From Methylobacterium bullatum (GTDB taxonomy: Bacteria; Pseudomonadota; Alphaproteobacteria; Rhizobiales; Beijerinckiaceae): a stretch of DNA of 64,000 bases. Position numbers and translations under genes: made by a program. This document shows positions 17,514 through 25,232 of the stretch, piece after piece (position 1 is the stretch's first letter; every line of letters begins with the position of its first letter). The DNA is taken from NCBI RefSeq assembly GCF_014845095.1, contig NZ_NKUG01000086.1, positions 22,675-86,674 on the forward strand, in the 5' to 3' direction. The notes under the pieces were generated by a model that saw nothing but the letters and a program-made list of their open reading frames with translations, was not told the DNA's origin and did no database searches.

Positions 17514-17551
17514 GCATTCGGCCCGGTCGGAGAACCGACCGGGCCGAATGC
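17514..17551. terminator. Bidirectional hairpin between convergent genes
   Basis: Perfect 17-base stem (GCATTCGGCCCGGTCGG and its complement) with an AGAA loop, lying between the rightward SecD head-like gene and the leftward cysteine desulfurase gene. It serves both as a transcription end; there is no strong T-run. Confidence 0.65.
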
Positions 17552-17579
17552 TATCGCCTTGCGTCTTCGGGCCGTTGCG

Positions 17580-19553
17580 CTATCGGCGCGGCAGGCTGTG
17601 GAGCCCCTTCAGGAAGGTGTCGACGTCCGCGCGGGTGTTGTAGAAGGCCAGCGAGGCGCGCACCGACTGGTCGACGCCGAAGCGGCGCAGGGCCGGCAGG
17701 GCGCAATGGTGGCCCGAGCGCACGGCGATGCCGCGGGCGTCGAGGTGCTTGGCCACCGCTTCGTTGTCATGCCCGTCGACGACGAAGGACATGACGCTGG
17801 CTTTCTGTCGCGCGGTCCCGATCAGGCGCAGGCCCTTCACCTCGGCAAGCCCGGCTTGCGCGTATTCGAGCAGGTCGTGCTCGTAGGCCGCGATGCCGGG
17901 AAGTCCGACGCTCTCGAGGTAGTCCAGGGCCGCGCCGAGCCCCACCGCTCCCGCGATGTCCGGCGTGCCCGCCTCGAACTTCTCGGGAACGCCCTTGTAG
18001 ACCGTCTTCGAGAAGGTGACGTCCTCGATCATGTGGCCGCCGCCCTGCCACGGAGGCATCGCCTCCAGCAGCGCGCGCTTGCCGTAGAGGGCGCCGATGC
18101 CCGTCGGCCCGAACACCTTGTGCCCGGAGAAGACGAGGAAGTCGGCGTCCAGCGCCTGAACGTCCAGTGGGATGTGCGGCGACGATTGCGCCGCATCCAC
18201 CAGCACCGGCACCCCGTAGGCATGCGACAGGGCGATGATCTCACGGACCGGGTTGATGGTGCCCAGAGCGTTGGCCACATGGGTGATCGAGACGATCTTG
18301 GTGCGGCCCGACAGGAGGGTCGCGAACTGCTCGAAGATGATCTCGCCGCGATCGTCCACGGGAATCACGCGCAGGGTCGCCCCGGTCGCCTGGGTGAGGA
18401 GCTGCCAGGGGACGATGTTGGCGTGATGCTCGATGGTCGAGACGATGATCTCGTCGCCCGGGCCGATATTGGCGCGACCGTAGGAGTTGGCGACGAGGTT
18501 GATCGCTTCCGTGGTGCCCCGGAGGAAGATGATCTCGTCCGTCGAGGCGGCGTTGATGAAGCGACGCACCTTCTCGCGCCCGCCCTCGAACAGGTCCGTG
18601 GAGCGCGCCGCGAGGGTGTGCGCGGCCCGGTGAATGTTCGAGTTGTGGCGGGCGTAGAACTCGCTCGTCGCGTCGATGACGCTCTGCGGCTTGTGGGTGG
18701 TGGCCGCATTGTCGAGCCAGACCAGCGGATGCCCGTTGATGCTCTGGTGCAGGGCCGGGAAGTCCTTGCGCACCCGCTCCACGTCGAAGGGGGCCGCCAC
18801 CGGGCTGGAGCCCTGCGACGAGACATGGGGCGCATGGCCGGGGCGAGGCTCGTGGCGAGTCGACGGGGCGGGCGCGGCGTTGCCCGTCCGGCTGCGGTCG
18901 GTCAGGAAATAGTACTCGCCCGATGAGAACGGCTCGTCGGCGATCTCCACCTTCCGGCCGGCGCGGGAGACCGTCTCCTGCGAGGCGTTCTGGCCCCGAT
19001 GACCGGGCGCTTCCGGCACCAGGGACGGCGCGAACCCATGCGCGAAGGCATTGGCGCGCGGGTGGTCCTTGGCGATCGTGGCGTGGAGATCGTGGCCGCC
19101 GGGGAGGAAGGCGGCGACATCGGCGACGCTCGGCACGAAGAACTCGGGCAGGCCCCCACGGGGAGCCTGCGCCTCGGGATGGACCGAGGGAAATGCCGAT
19201 GCTTGAGCGAAGCCCGGACCGGTGAGGCCGGGAAGGCCGACCGGAGGCGATCCGAACGAGCGGGCGGCCAGCGCCGAGGCGTCGGGCTGAAGGCCCGACG
19301 GCGCGGCGCCCGAGGGGATCGACGGCGTGCCGAGATCCGCTTTGGGGGCGAGGGGGTGGCCGAAGCCCTGGGGAATGTTCTCCAGGGCCTGCGGTGCTTG
19401 CGGCGTCTGCGGCAGGTTGGGGGTCAGGGGCGCGGACGCCGCCTGACCCTGACCGTAGATCTCGCGGGCGAGGCGCCCGACGAGATCCGCATGCGCCGTG
19501 TCGCCGAACACCCCGGTGGGGAGGCCGACAGACGGCGCGTTAAGCGTAGTCAT
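17580..19553 (-). CDS. Encapsulin cargo cysteine desulfurase (SufS/CsdA-type) with long N-terminal extension
   Basis: 657 residues. The C-terminal ~400 form a group II (SufS-like) cysteine desulfurase that takes sulfur from cysteine as a persulfide and releases alanine. The PLP lysine is K479 in FSGHKVFGPTG and the catalytic cysteine is C617 in RSGHHCALP. Residues 1-255 are a Pro/Ala/Gly-rich, probably disordered extension absent from ordinary SufS proteins (~405 residues). It has a few conserved-looking islands (LPEFFVPSVADVAAFLPGG at about 135-153; SSGEYYFLTD at about 210-219). Such extensions direct cysteine desulfurases into family 2 encapsulins. The start overlaps the shell gene stop by 14 bases, so cargo and shell are translationally coupled. 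Known relatives store elemental sulfur inside the shell. Confidence 0.92.
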   Translation of the reverse strand: MTTLNAPSVGLPTGVFGDTAHADLVGRLAREIYGQGQAASAPLTPNLPQTPQAPQALENIPQGFGHPLAPKADLGTPSIPSGAAPSGLQPDASALAARSFGSPPVGLPGLTGPGFAQASAFPSVHPEAQAPRGGLPEFFVPSVADVAAFLPGGHDLHATIAKDHPRANAFAHGFAPSLVPEAPGHRGQNASQETVSRAGRKVEIADEPFSSGEYYFLTDRSRTGNAAPAPSTRHEPRPGHAPHVSSQGSSPVAAPFDVERVRKDFPALHQSINGHPLVWLDNAATTHKPQSVIDATSEFYARHNSNIHRAAHTLAARSTDLFEGGREKVRRFINAASTDEIIFLRGTTEAINLVANSYGRANIGPGDEIIVSTIEHHANIVPWQLLTQATGATLRVIPVDDRGEIIFEQFATLLSGRTKIVSITHVANALGTINPVREIIALSHAYGVPVLVDAAQSSPHIPLDVQALDADFLVFSGHKVFGPTGIGALYGKRALLEAMPPWQGGGHMIEDVTFSKTVYKGVPEKFEAGTPDIAGAVGLGAALDYLESVGLPGIAAYEHDLLEYAQAGLAEVKGLRLIGTARQKASVMSFVVDGHDNEAVAKHLDARGIAVRSGHHCALPALRRFGVDQSVRASLAFYNTRADVDTFLKGLHSLPRR

Positions 19554-20931
19554 GGTAGTTGCCCAGCAGCACGTTATCGAGGCGTGCGATGGCGTCTTCC
19601 ACCAGCACCGCGGCCGAGAAGTAGCGGGTCACGAGGTGCGAGGCGATGGAATGGTCGTTGGTGCCCATGTAGCGCACCGACAGGCCGGTCTCGATCTCGC
19701 CGGTGACGCCGGACTTCTGCAGGCCGACCACGCCCTGTTCGCCTTCGCCGACGCGGAGCAGCAGGATTGAGGTGGTTTGGGCGCCGGTCACCGGGTCGAT
19801 GTCGATGGGGAGCTTGTCGCTGGGCACGATCGGCACGCCGCGCCAGGTGATGAAGGGCGAGCCGAACAGGTGGATCACCACCGGCGGCACGCCGCGGCGG
19901 GTGGCTTCACGGCCGAAGGCCGCAATGGCGCGAGGATGGGCCACGAAGAAGGCGGGCTTCTTCCAGACCAGGGTCAGGAGCTCGTCGAGGTCGTCCGGGG
20001 TGGGCGGGCCGCCGCGCGTCGGGATGCGCTGGCGCTGGCTGACTTCGTGGAGCAGGCCGAACTCGGAATTGTTGAACAGCTCCCACTCTTCCCGCTCCTT
20101 CACGGCATCGACCGTGAGGCGGATCTGCTCGCGCAGCTGGTCGATCTCGTTGGAGTAGAGATCGGTGACGCGGGTGTGGGTGTGCAGGATCGTCTGGATC
20201 GTGGAGAGGTGGTACTCGCGCGGGTCGACCTCGTAATCGACATAGGTCGTGGGCAGGCGCGGCTCGCCGGTATGGACCGCCAGAAGCTCGATGCCCTGCT
20301 CGCCCTCGCTGTTGGTGTGGCCCTTGAGGCGGTCACGCTCTTCCACGAACTGGGAGATGCGCGAGCGGATGCCCTCGTCCTCGATGGCGGAGCGGTCCAG
20401 GGTGAGCAGCGTCACCGCCGAGAGCGCCTTCACGGCGGGAGCGGGCGCGTTCTCGCTCACGAGATCGTTGTCGCCGAAATAGTCGCCGCCGGTGGCCAGA
20501 CCCTGGCGCAGGCGGTTCTTGAACGGGCCCGACAGGGTCAGTTCGACGGTGCCCTCGGCCACGACGGTGAGGCTGCGGCCGGTGGAGCCCTCCTCGGCGA
20601 TGATCTCGCCCGCCTTGTGCTGGGAGACGGTGAACTTGGAGGCCAGTGCCGACAGCTCGTTGTCGCCGAGGCGGCTGAACAGCGGGACGCTGCGCAGGGA
20701 GGCCGGGCGCACGGTGTGGGTGCCGCCGTCGTTGGCGAGGACAATCCTGCCGGGCTTGGCCAGCACCACGGCGCGGCGGTTGACCCGGTAGACGCCGCCG
20801 GCGACGTCGACGAAGGGCAGCAGGCGATGGAACCAGCGGGGGGTGTTGGCCGCGTTCTGGACCGACGTGACGGTCGCCGTTGCAAGATTGCGTGCCGCCG
20901 AGGCGCTCACGCTCAGACCGGGTCCACTCAT
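19540..20931 (-). CDS. Family 2 encapsulin shell protein with cNMP-binding-like insertion
   Basis: 463 residues. The frame is an HK97-fold family 2 encapsulin: N-terminal arm (ARNLATATVTS, TPRWFHRLLPFVDVAGGVYRVNRR, about 12-53), then shell core from about 228 (TYVDYEVDPREYHLSTIQTIL, ATRRGVPPVVIHLFGSPFITWRG, GLSVRYMGTNDHSIASHLVTRY). Between them, about 80-200, sits a cyclic-nucleotide-binding-like beta-roll (VPLFSRLGDNELSAL, GEIIAEEGSTG, GDYFGDNDL). Its phosphate-binding cassette lacks the usual Arg (APAPAVKAL where RTA is typical), so ligand binding is doubtful. This layout resembles Streptomyces EshA (2B type), whereas shells paired with cysteine desulfurases are, as I recall, usually shorter and without this domain (2A type). 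ATG 20931 chosen by the conserved N-arm. Confidence 0.92.
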   Translation of the reverse strand: MSGPGLSVSASAARNLATATVTSVQNAANTPRWFHRLLPFVDVAGGVYRVNRRAVVLAKPGRIVLANDGGTHTVRPASLRSVPLFSRLGDNELSALASKFTVSQHKAGEIIAEEGSTGRSLTVVAEGTVELTLSGPFKNRLRQGLATGGDYFGDNDLVSENAPAPAVKALSAVTLLTLDRSAIEDEGIRSRISQFVEERDRLKGHTNSEGEQGIELLAVHTGEPRLPTTYVDYEVDPREYHLSTIQTILHTHTRVTDLYSNEIDQLREQIRLTVDAVKEREEWELFNNSEFGLLHEVSQRQRIPTRGGPPTPDDLDELLTLVWKKPAFFVAHPRAIAAFGREATRRGVPPVVIHLFGSPFITWRGVPIVPSDKLPIDIDPVTGAQTTSILLLRVGEGEQGVVGLQKSGVTGEIETGLSVRYMGTNDHSIASHLVTRYFSAAVLVEDAIARLDNVLLGNYHDYA

Positions 20932-21072
20932 GGGGGTTCGTCTCCGTATTGCGGCAGGAGGCGTCGGCCGGCCGTGACGCGGCGCATGCCGCATCGTAGC
21001 CGTGCCTGTCACGCGTCCGCTCTCGCTCGATGATGATCTTGGACTGATCTTGGTCGGCCCCCGCCGCCTCAG

Positions 21073-21100
21073 ACAAAGCGTCACTGCGGGGACGCTTTGT
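21073..21100 (-). promoter_or_regulatory. Inverted repeat at the predicted transcription start
   Basis: Perfect ACAAAGCGTC / GACGCTTTGT stem with an 8-base loop, immediately downstream of the candidate -10 box. Suitable as an operator or as a 5' mRNA hairpin. Confidence 0.45.
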
Positions 21101-21129
21101 TTCTAACGCTCGATCTTGAAGAGGGTCAA
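21101..21129 (-). promoter_or_regulatory. Candidate sigma-70-like promoter of the encapsulin operon
   Basis: On the minus strand TTGACC (21129-21124), a 17-base spacer, then TTAGAA (21106-21101). Reads toward the shell gene. Confidence 0.4.
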
Positions 21130-21139
21130 TGAAATTCTG

Positions 21140-21175
21140 TTCTATAAATTCGTAGAACTAGAGAATGGATATTCT
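21140..21175. promoter_or_regulatory. Adjacent palindromes upstream of encapsulin promoter
   Basis: TTCTA-n2-AATT-n2-TAGAA at 21140-21157 and AGAAT-n4-ATTCT at 21162-21175, in AT-rich DNA just upstream of the candidate -35. The related arms (TTCTA/AGAAT) suggest tandem binding sites for one regulator. Regulator not identified. Confidence 0.4.
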
Positions 21176-21280
21176 ATTTTTCGTTATATAAGATAATTCA
21201 ATTCTATAGTTCGACGGTATAGGAGATTATTTATCTCGCCTGTACGGATGGATGGGAGAAGAAGAGTTGAAAAATCGTCC

Positions 21281-22147
21281 CTAGATCCCGTCACCGAAAA
21301 ACTGGTCCATGCTGAGGGCGGGGTCCTCGGTGGGGCTGATGCGCGACACGACGCGGGCCGGCACGCCCGCGACGGTGGTGTGGGCGGGCACGTCGTGCAG
21401 CACCACGGCGGCGGCGGCGACCTTCGCGCCCTCGCCGACCCGGATATTGCCCAGCACCTTGGCGCCGACGCTGAGAAGGACCCCGCGTTCGATCTTCGGA
21501 TGGCGGTCGCCGCTTTCCTTGCCGTTGCCCCCGAGGGTCACCGATTGCAGGATCGAGACATCGTCGGCGATCACCGTGGTCTCGCCGATGACGACGCCGG
21601 TGGCGTGATCGATGAACACGCCCGATCCGATTCGCGCGGCGGGATGGATGTCGGCCCCGAACACCTCCGAGATCCGGCTCTGGATATGCAGCGCCAGGGT
21701 GGCGCGGCCCTGGTGCCAAAGCCAATGGGCCACCCGGTAGCCCTCCAGAGAGGCCAGCCCTTTGTAGAATAGGAAGGGATCGAGATAGCGGCGGCAGGTG
21801 GGGTCGCGCTCGCGGATGGCGACGATGTCGCGGACCGCGTGACCGCCCGCATGCGGGTCCGCCTGGAAGGCGGCGAGGCAGAGGTCGCGGGTGGACAGGC
21901 GGGAGAGATCGCCGTCGCCGAGGCGATGGGCGAGCCGGTAGGCGAGGGCATGGATCAGGCTCGGCTGATCCAGGACCGTCGCCTGGTTGATGCCGGCATA
22001 AAGCGGCTCTTCGATCAACGCGGCTTCGGCCTCGGCGCGCATGGCACGCCAGAGGTCGGCTTCGACGGTGGTCTGGCTCACGGTGCGCAGGGGCGGACGG
22101 AGGATGTTGGTGGGAACGCTGCGCGTCGCCAGGCTGCCCGCTGTCAT
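21281..22147 (-). CDS. cysE: Serine O-acetyltransferase
   Basis: 288 residues. It acetylates serine with acetyl-CoA to O-acetylserine, the precursor for cysteine. The N-terminal helical SATase domain (about 25-165; EADLWRAMRAEAEAALIEEPL, DPFLFYKGLASLEGYRVAHWLW) is followed by a left-handed beta-helix of hexapeptide repeats (about 170-270) with the signature FIDHATGVVIGETTVI and GGNGKESGDRHPKI. ATG 22147 has GGAAG upstream. It lies upstream of the encapsulin shell on the same strand, separated by ~350 bases with its own control region, so it may be co-regulated rather than co-transcribed. Such genes recur near encapsulin-cysteine desulfurase pairs, where they would supply cysteine to the compartment. 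Confidence 0.92.
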   Translation of the reverse strand: MTAGSLATRSVPTNILRPPLRTVSQTTVEADLWRAMRAEAEAALIEEPLYAGINQATVLDQPSLIHALAYRLAHRLGDGDLSRLSTRDLCLAAFQADPHAGGHAVRDIVAIRERDPTCRRYLDPFLFYKGLASLEGYRVAHWLWHQGRATLALHIQSRISEVFGADIHPAARIGSGVFIDHATGVVIGETTVIADDVSILQSVTLGGNGKESGDRHPKIERGVLLSVGAKVLGNIRVGEGAKVAAAAVVLHDVPAHTTVAGVPARVVSRISPTEDPALSMDQFFGDGI

Positions 22148-22212
22148 GATCGGTCTTCCACTCCTCGCGCCCGGCTCGCGAGAGCCTGCCTTTACCCCCG
22201 CAGACCGCGCGC

Positions 22213-22404
22213 TCAGCCGATGCGTTGGAACAGCGTCGCGATGTAGCCGACGAGCAGGCCGTGGCCCTCGAACTGGACGTTCACCGCCTCTGCCCCGTCG
22301 GGGCCGGATACGATGTCGACGATACGCCCCGTGGCGTGACGCCAGATGCCCAGCGCCTCGGCGACATCGAGTCTCGCGAACACGACCTGATCTCCGAGAA
22401 CCAT
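22213..22404 (-). CDS. Unrecognised 63-residue protein upstream of cysE
   Basis: A 63-residue, cysteine-free, mostly beta-type protein (VVFARLDVAEALGIWRHATG, RIVDIVSGPDGAEAVNVQFEG). It has an excellent GGAGGG ribosome-binding site six bases before the ATG and lies 65 bases upstream of cysE on the same strand, so it is probably the first gene of that transcript. I do not recognise the family. The GRIVDI...VNVQFEG pattern resembles a small SH3-like barrel, but that is a guess. Confidence 0.65.
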   Translation of the reverse strand: MVLGDQVVFARLDVAEALGIWRHATGRIVDIVSGPDGAEAVNVQFEGHGLLVGYIATLFQRIG

Positions 22405-22876
22405 CGTTCCCTCCTCCGGGTATCGTTTTTCAGTGTTGGGGGATCGTCCGTGCGCCTGACGGCCAATGCCGGTCAGGACCTCACATGCCTCGAAACGCTC
22501 GTCTCATGGGTCGAACCTATGAGCTTTCGCCGAGTATCGGCATTCGTGCGAGGCGAGGCGTACACTCGGCATGCGCCGGGTGGATCGTCACGTCTGAGGG
22601 TAACAGTCCAAGGCGTAACGACACGGATTTCCAATCCAAGCATTGCCTGCGGACAAACCTGTCTCGGGAGGCATGGTGCAGGCAGGCGGTTCTTTTTTTT
22701 GTCTCCCTGCATTGTGCATATCTTGGCTCGTTCGGGTCAACGAGAGTGATTTTCAAAGACCAGGCGCTTCCCGAAAGATCCTTCCCTCGAGTCCGGTGCG
22801 GGGAGCAGGCTTGTCCTTCCGCTTCGATTCCCGGCCATCGGCCTCCGGGGCCGGCATCGCCGGTGTCTGACCCCGG
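22405..22876. other. Intergenic region upstream of the cysE transcript
   Basis: No convincing gene. It should carry the promoter for the 63-residue protein and cysE near 22405-22450. There is a T8 run at about 22692. A TCTGACC/GGTCAGA inverted repeat at 22866-22881 overlaps the end of the molybdopterin gene and may help end its transcript. Confidence 0.4.
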
Positions 22877-23656
22877 TCAGATTCCGCTGAACCAGTTGTA
22901 GCCCTGGTCCTCCCAGTAGCCGCCGGGATAGTCGTTGGTCACGAAGACCGAGACGATGTGCTTGGGGCTCTTGAAGCCGAGCTTCGTCGGCACGCGCACC
23001 CGGAGGGGGTAGCCGTATTCGAGAGGCAGGGCGCTGCCGCCGAAATCCAGGGCCAGCACCGTCTGCGGATGGAGGGCGCTCGGCATGTCGAGGCTGCCGT
23101 AATAGCGGTCGGCGCATTTGAAGCCGACATACTTCGCGGTGAGGTCGGCCCCGACCCGCTCCAGGAAGGCCTTCAGCGGCACGCCGCTCCACTGGCCGAT
23201 CTGGCTCCAGCCCTCGATGCAGATGTGACGGGTGATCTGGCTCTCCTGCGGCAGGGCGCGCAGCTTTTGCAAGGTCCAGGGCGTCTTGTCGGCGACGAGG
23301 CCCGACACGTCGAGCTTCCAGGTCGCCTCGTCGATCTCGGGGATGTTGTCCGGCGGGTAGTAGGCGTTGAAGCGGAACGGCGTGTCGATCATGCTCGCCG
23401 GATAGGTCGGTGCCAACTTGTTCGGGTCGAACAGCCAGGCCTGGACCCGGTCGTTGGCACGCGACATCGCCCACAGCGTGCGGTCGATCAGCGTGCCGTT
23501 GGTGCCGGTGGAGAGGTCGCAGCCCGAAAGCAGCGACAGGGCGCCGAGAGACAGGCCCGAGCGCAGGAACAGGCGGCGCTCCAGCTTCACCAGTTCCGGT
23601 TGGATCTCCCGGCGAAGCGCGCGCAGGCGTTTCGCCTCGGTCTCGTCACGGCTCAT
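22877..23656 (-). CDS. Tat-exported molybdopterin oxidoreductase (MsrP/sulfite-oxidase fold)
   Basis: 259 residues. The N-terminus carries a twin-arginine motif (ERRLFLRS, Arg27-Arg28) and a lipobox-like LLSGC with Cys46, so it is probably a Tat-exported lipoprotein. The core is an oxidoreductase molybdopterin-binding domain; HICIEGWSQIGQW aligns with the RCVEAWSMVIPW segment of MsrP, making Cys145 the likely Mo ligand. MsrP repairs methionine sulfoxide in periplasmic proteins using electrons from a membrane heme protein. This protein is related but not identical, so the substrate (sulfoxide, sulfite or other) is open. The start overlaps the end of the cytochrome b gene by 4 bases. Confidence 0.87.
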   Translation of the reverse strand: MSRDETEAKRLRALRREIQPELVKLERRLFLRSGLSLGALSLLSGCDLSTGTNGTLIDRTLWAMSRANDRVQAWLFDPNKLAPTYPASMIDTPFRFNAYYPPDNIPEIDEATWKLDVSGLVADKTPWTLQKLRALPQESQITRHICIEGWSQIGQWSGVPLKAFLERVGADLTAKYVGFKCADRYYGSLDMPSALHPQTVLALDFGGSALPLEYGYPLRVRVPTKLGFKSPKHIVSVFVTNDYPGGYWEDQGYNWFSGI

Positions 23657-24300
23657 GAGCGCGTCTCCACGGGGTCGAGGGGAATGCGGGCGCGGCCTGT
23701 GACCATCGCGACGAGGGTGCGCGGCACCAGGATGACGAGCGCGAGATGGAGCAGGATGAAGCCGACGAGGCCGGACATGGCGAGGAAATGCACGCGCCGC
23801 GCCCATTCATAGCCGCCGAACAAAGCGGCGAGTCCCTGCAACTGGACCGGTTTCCACAAAGCGAGGCCGGAGGCGACGAGGAGGATTCCGAGAAGGAACG
23901 CCACCAGATAGGCGACCCTCTGCACCGCGTTGTACTCGCCGATCCGGTGGGCGAGGCGCAGCCTGACGGCGTCGGCGGCGTCGCGCCAGAACGCCCTCGG
24001 GCTCAGCGGCAGGAACGATCTGGCGAAATGCCGTGCGAACAGGCCGTAGAGGACGTAGGCGAGGCCGTTCAGGGCGAACAACCACATGGCGGCGAAGTGC
24101 CAGGCGAGCGCCCCTCCCAGCCATCCGCCGAGGGTCGCCCATTTCGGGAAGACGAAGGGGAAAAACGGCGAGGCGTTGTAGATCGCCCAGCCGCTGAACA
24201 GCATGCAGAACACCGCGACCGCATTGATCCAGTGGGTCACGCGCACGATGAGCGGGTGGATCACCGTGATGCGAAACTGCGTGTTCGAGGAGACGGTCAT
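23653..24300 (-). CDS. Cytochrome b561-type membrane subunit
   Basis: 215 residues with four to five hydrophobic helices and histidines at heme-ligand positions (HPLIVRVTHWINA, WHFAAMWLF, RRVHFLAMSG, ILLHLALV). It resembles the di-heme cytochrome b561 subunits that link the quinone pool to periplasmic molybdoenzymes. ATGA overlap with the molybdopterin oxidoreductase gene shows the two form one enzyme complex. The ATG at 24300 has AGGA upstream and is preferred over one nine bases further up. Confidence 0.87.
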   Translation of the reverse strand: MTVSSNTQFRITVIHPLIVRVTHWINAVAVFCMLFSGWAIYNASPFFPFVFPKWATLGGWLGGALAWHFAAMWLFALNGLAYVLYGLFARHFARSFLPLSPRAFWRDAADAVRLRLAHRIGEYNAVQRVAYLVAFLLGILLVASGLALWKPVQLQGLAALFGGYEWARRVHFLAMSGLVGFILLHLALVILVPRTLVAMVTGRARIPLDPVETRS

Positions 24301-24350
24301 CCAGAACATCCTATGAGCGGTGGCGTCTCGGTCCCCGCTCCCATCCGCGA

Positions 24351-24455
24351 CCTCATCCTGAGGCGCCGGAGCGAAGCGAAGGCCTCGAAGGAGATCTCCA
24401 GATATCGCTGTGCGTTCCGGAGGGCTTCTTCGAGGCCGCTTCGCGGCACCTCAGG
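24351..24455. repeat. ~104-base palindromic intergenic element
   Basis: The ends read CCTGAGGcGCCG...CGAAGC...GGCCTCGAAG on one side and the same sequence inverted on the other, so nearly the whole element can fold into one long stem. It lies between the cytochrome b gene and the tandem exported paralogues. It resembles dispersed palindromic intergenic repeats of Methylobacterium; an open frame across it is an artefact. Confidence 0.7.
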
Positions 24456-24520
24456 GGAGGTGTGTGGGTGGGGGAAGCGGTCGACGAGGCTTGTGAATGG
24501 CTTCGTCGACGTTGCCTCAT

Positions 24521-25120
24521 TCACATCGACGGGACGGTGCCGTTGCGGCCGACGATGAGGATCACGGCGGTGGGCTTGCCGTCCGTGCCCTTCTTTGTGA
24601 AGGCCACGACCTTCGCTCCGTCGACGACGATGGACTTGTCACCCGGATCGACCAGGGTCACCGGCACGTCGTCCGGAACATTCACCTTCTTCTCACCGCC
24701 CTGGTACTTAACCAGAAGGGTTCGCCCCTCGGTGCCGGAGATGGTGCCGATGGCGCCGTTGGTCATGGTGGAGTTGGAGCCTAGATCCCACGGGTAATGA
24801 CCGTCCGCCGTGCCACGCAGGGAGGAGGCGAAGACGGTGACCTGGAGCGCCTTCTGCGAACCGTCCGGCTGCGGGATCGCCGCGGTGCCGATGTAGCTGT
24901 CGGGCTTGATGTCGGTGATCTTGCCGGTGGAGGCCGCCAGCACCTTCACGTCGGGTGCCATGCTGACCGTCAGTGCCTCGCCCACGCGCGGCTTGATCGT
25001 CACGGCCGTGCCGTCGACCTTCTCGATGGTGCCGCGATAGCGCGTGATGTCGTCGGCCTGGGCGGCGGTGGCCGTCACGGCGAGGGTCAGGGTGAGCGTC
25101 GTCAGGAAGGATTTCAGCAT
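24521..25120 (-). CDS. Exported beta-rich protein, paralogue 2 of tandem pair
   Basis: 199 residues with a signal peptide (1-22, ending AQA-D). The mature part has short repeated beta units (RYRGTIEKVDGTAVTIKPRVGE; TDIKPDSYIGTAAIPQPDGS; GHYPWDLGSNSTMTNGAIGT) and ends RNGTVPSM. It is clearly a duplicate of the next gene upstream (same PDSY-GTAA, GHYPWDL, TMTNGA and GTVP-M blocks). The RGTIEKVDG...TIK pattern recalls OB-fold exported proteins such as DUF5666. Function unknown. Both genes precede the cytochrome b/molybdoenzyme pair on the same strand, so a periplasmic role linked to that complex is possible. Confidence 0.75.
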   Translation of the reverse strand: MLKSFLTTLTLTLAVTATAAQADDITRYRGTIEKVDGTAVTIKPRVGEALTVSMAPDVKVLAASTGKITDIKPDSYIGTAAIPQPDGSQKALQVTVFASSLRGTADGHYPWDLGSNSTMTNGAIGTISGTEGRTLLVKYQGGEKKVNVPDDVPVTLVDPGDKSIVVDGAKVVAFTKKGTDGKPTAVILIVGRNGTVPSM

Positions 25121-25232
25121 GGCGGTTCCTCGATGGTTCGGCGTCGTTGTGGTCGGGGCGGAGTGATAGAATCCGGCCCCGGTGCCGGGGCTGCGCCGCC
25201 GCCCCGGAAGGGTGTGTTCGCGGGGCTGCCGC

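Larger units (their letters stand above)
20932..21280. other. Leader and control region of the encapsulin operon
   Basis: No gene. From right to left it holds an AT-rich, palindrome-rich stretch (21114-21240), a candidate promoter (21101-21129), a 10-base-stem inverted repeat (21073-21100) and a ~140-base leader to the shell start. The sharp drop in GC relative to the surroundings is obvious by eye. Confidence 0.6.

Noticed and set aside
24297..24524. 75-codon minus-strand frame
   Set aside because: It is translation of the palindromic element at 24351-24455, not a gene.
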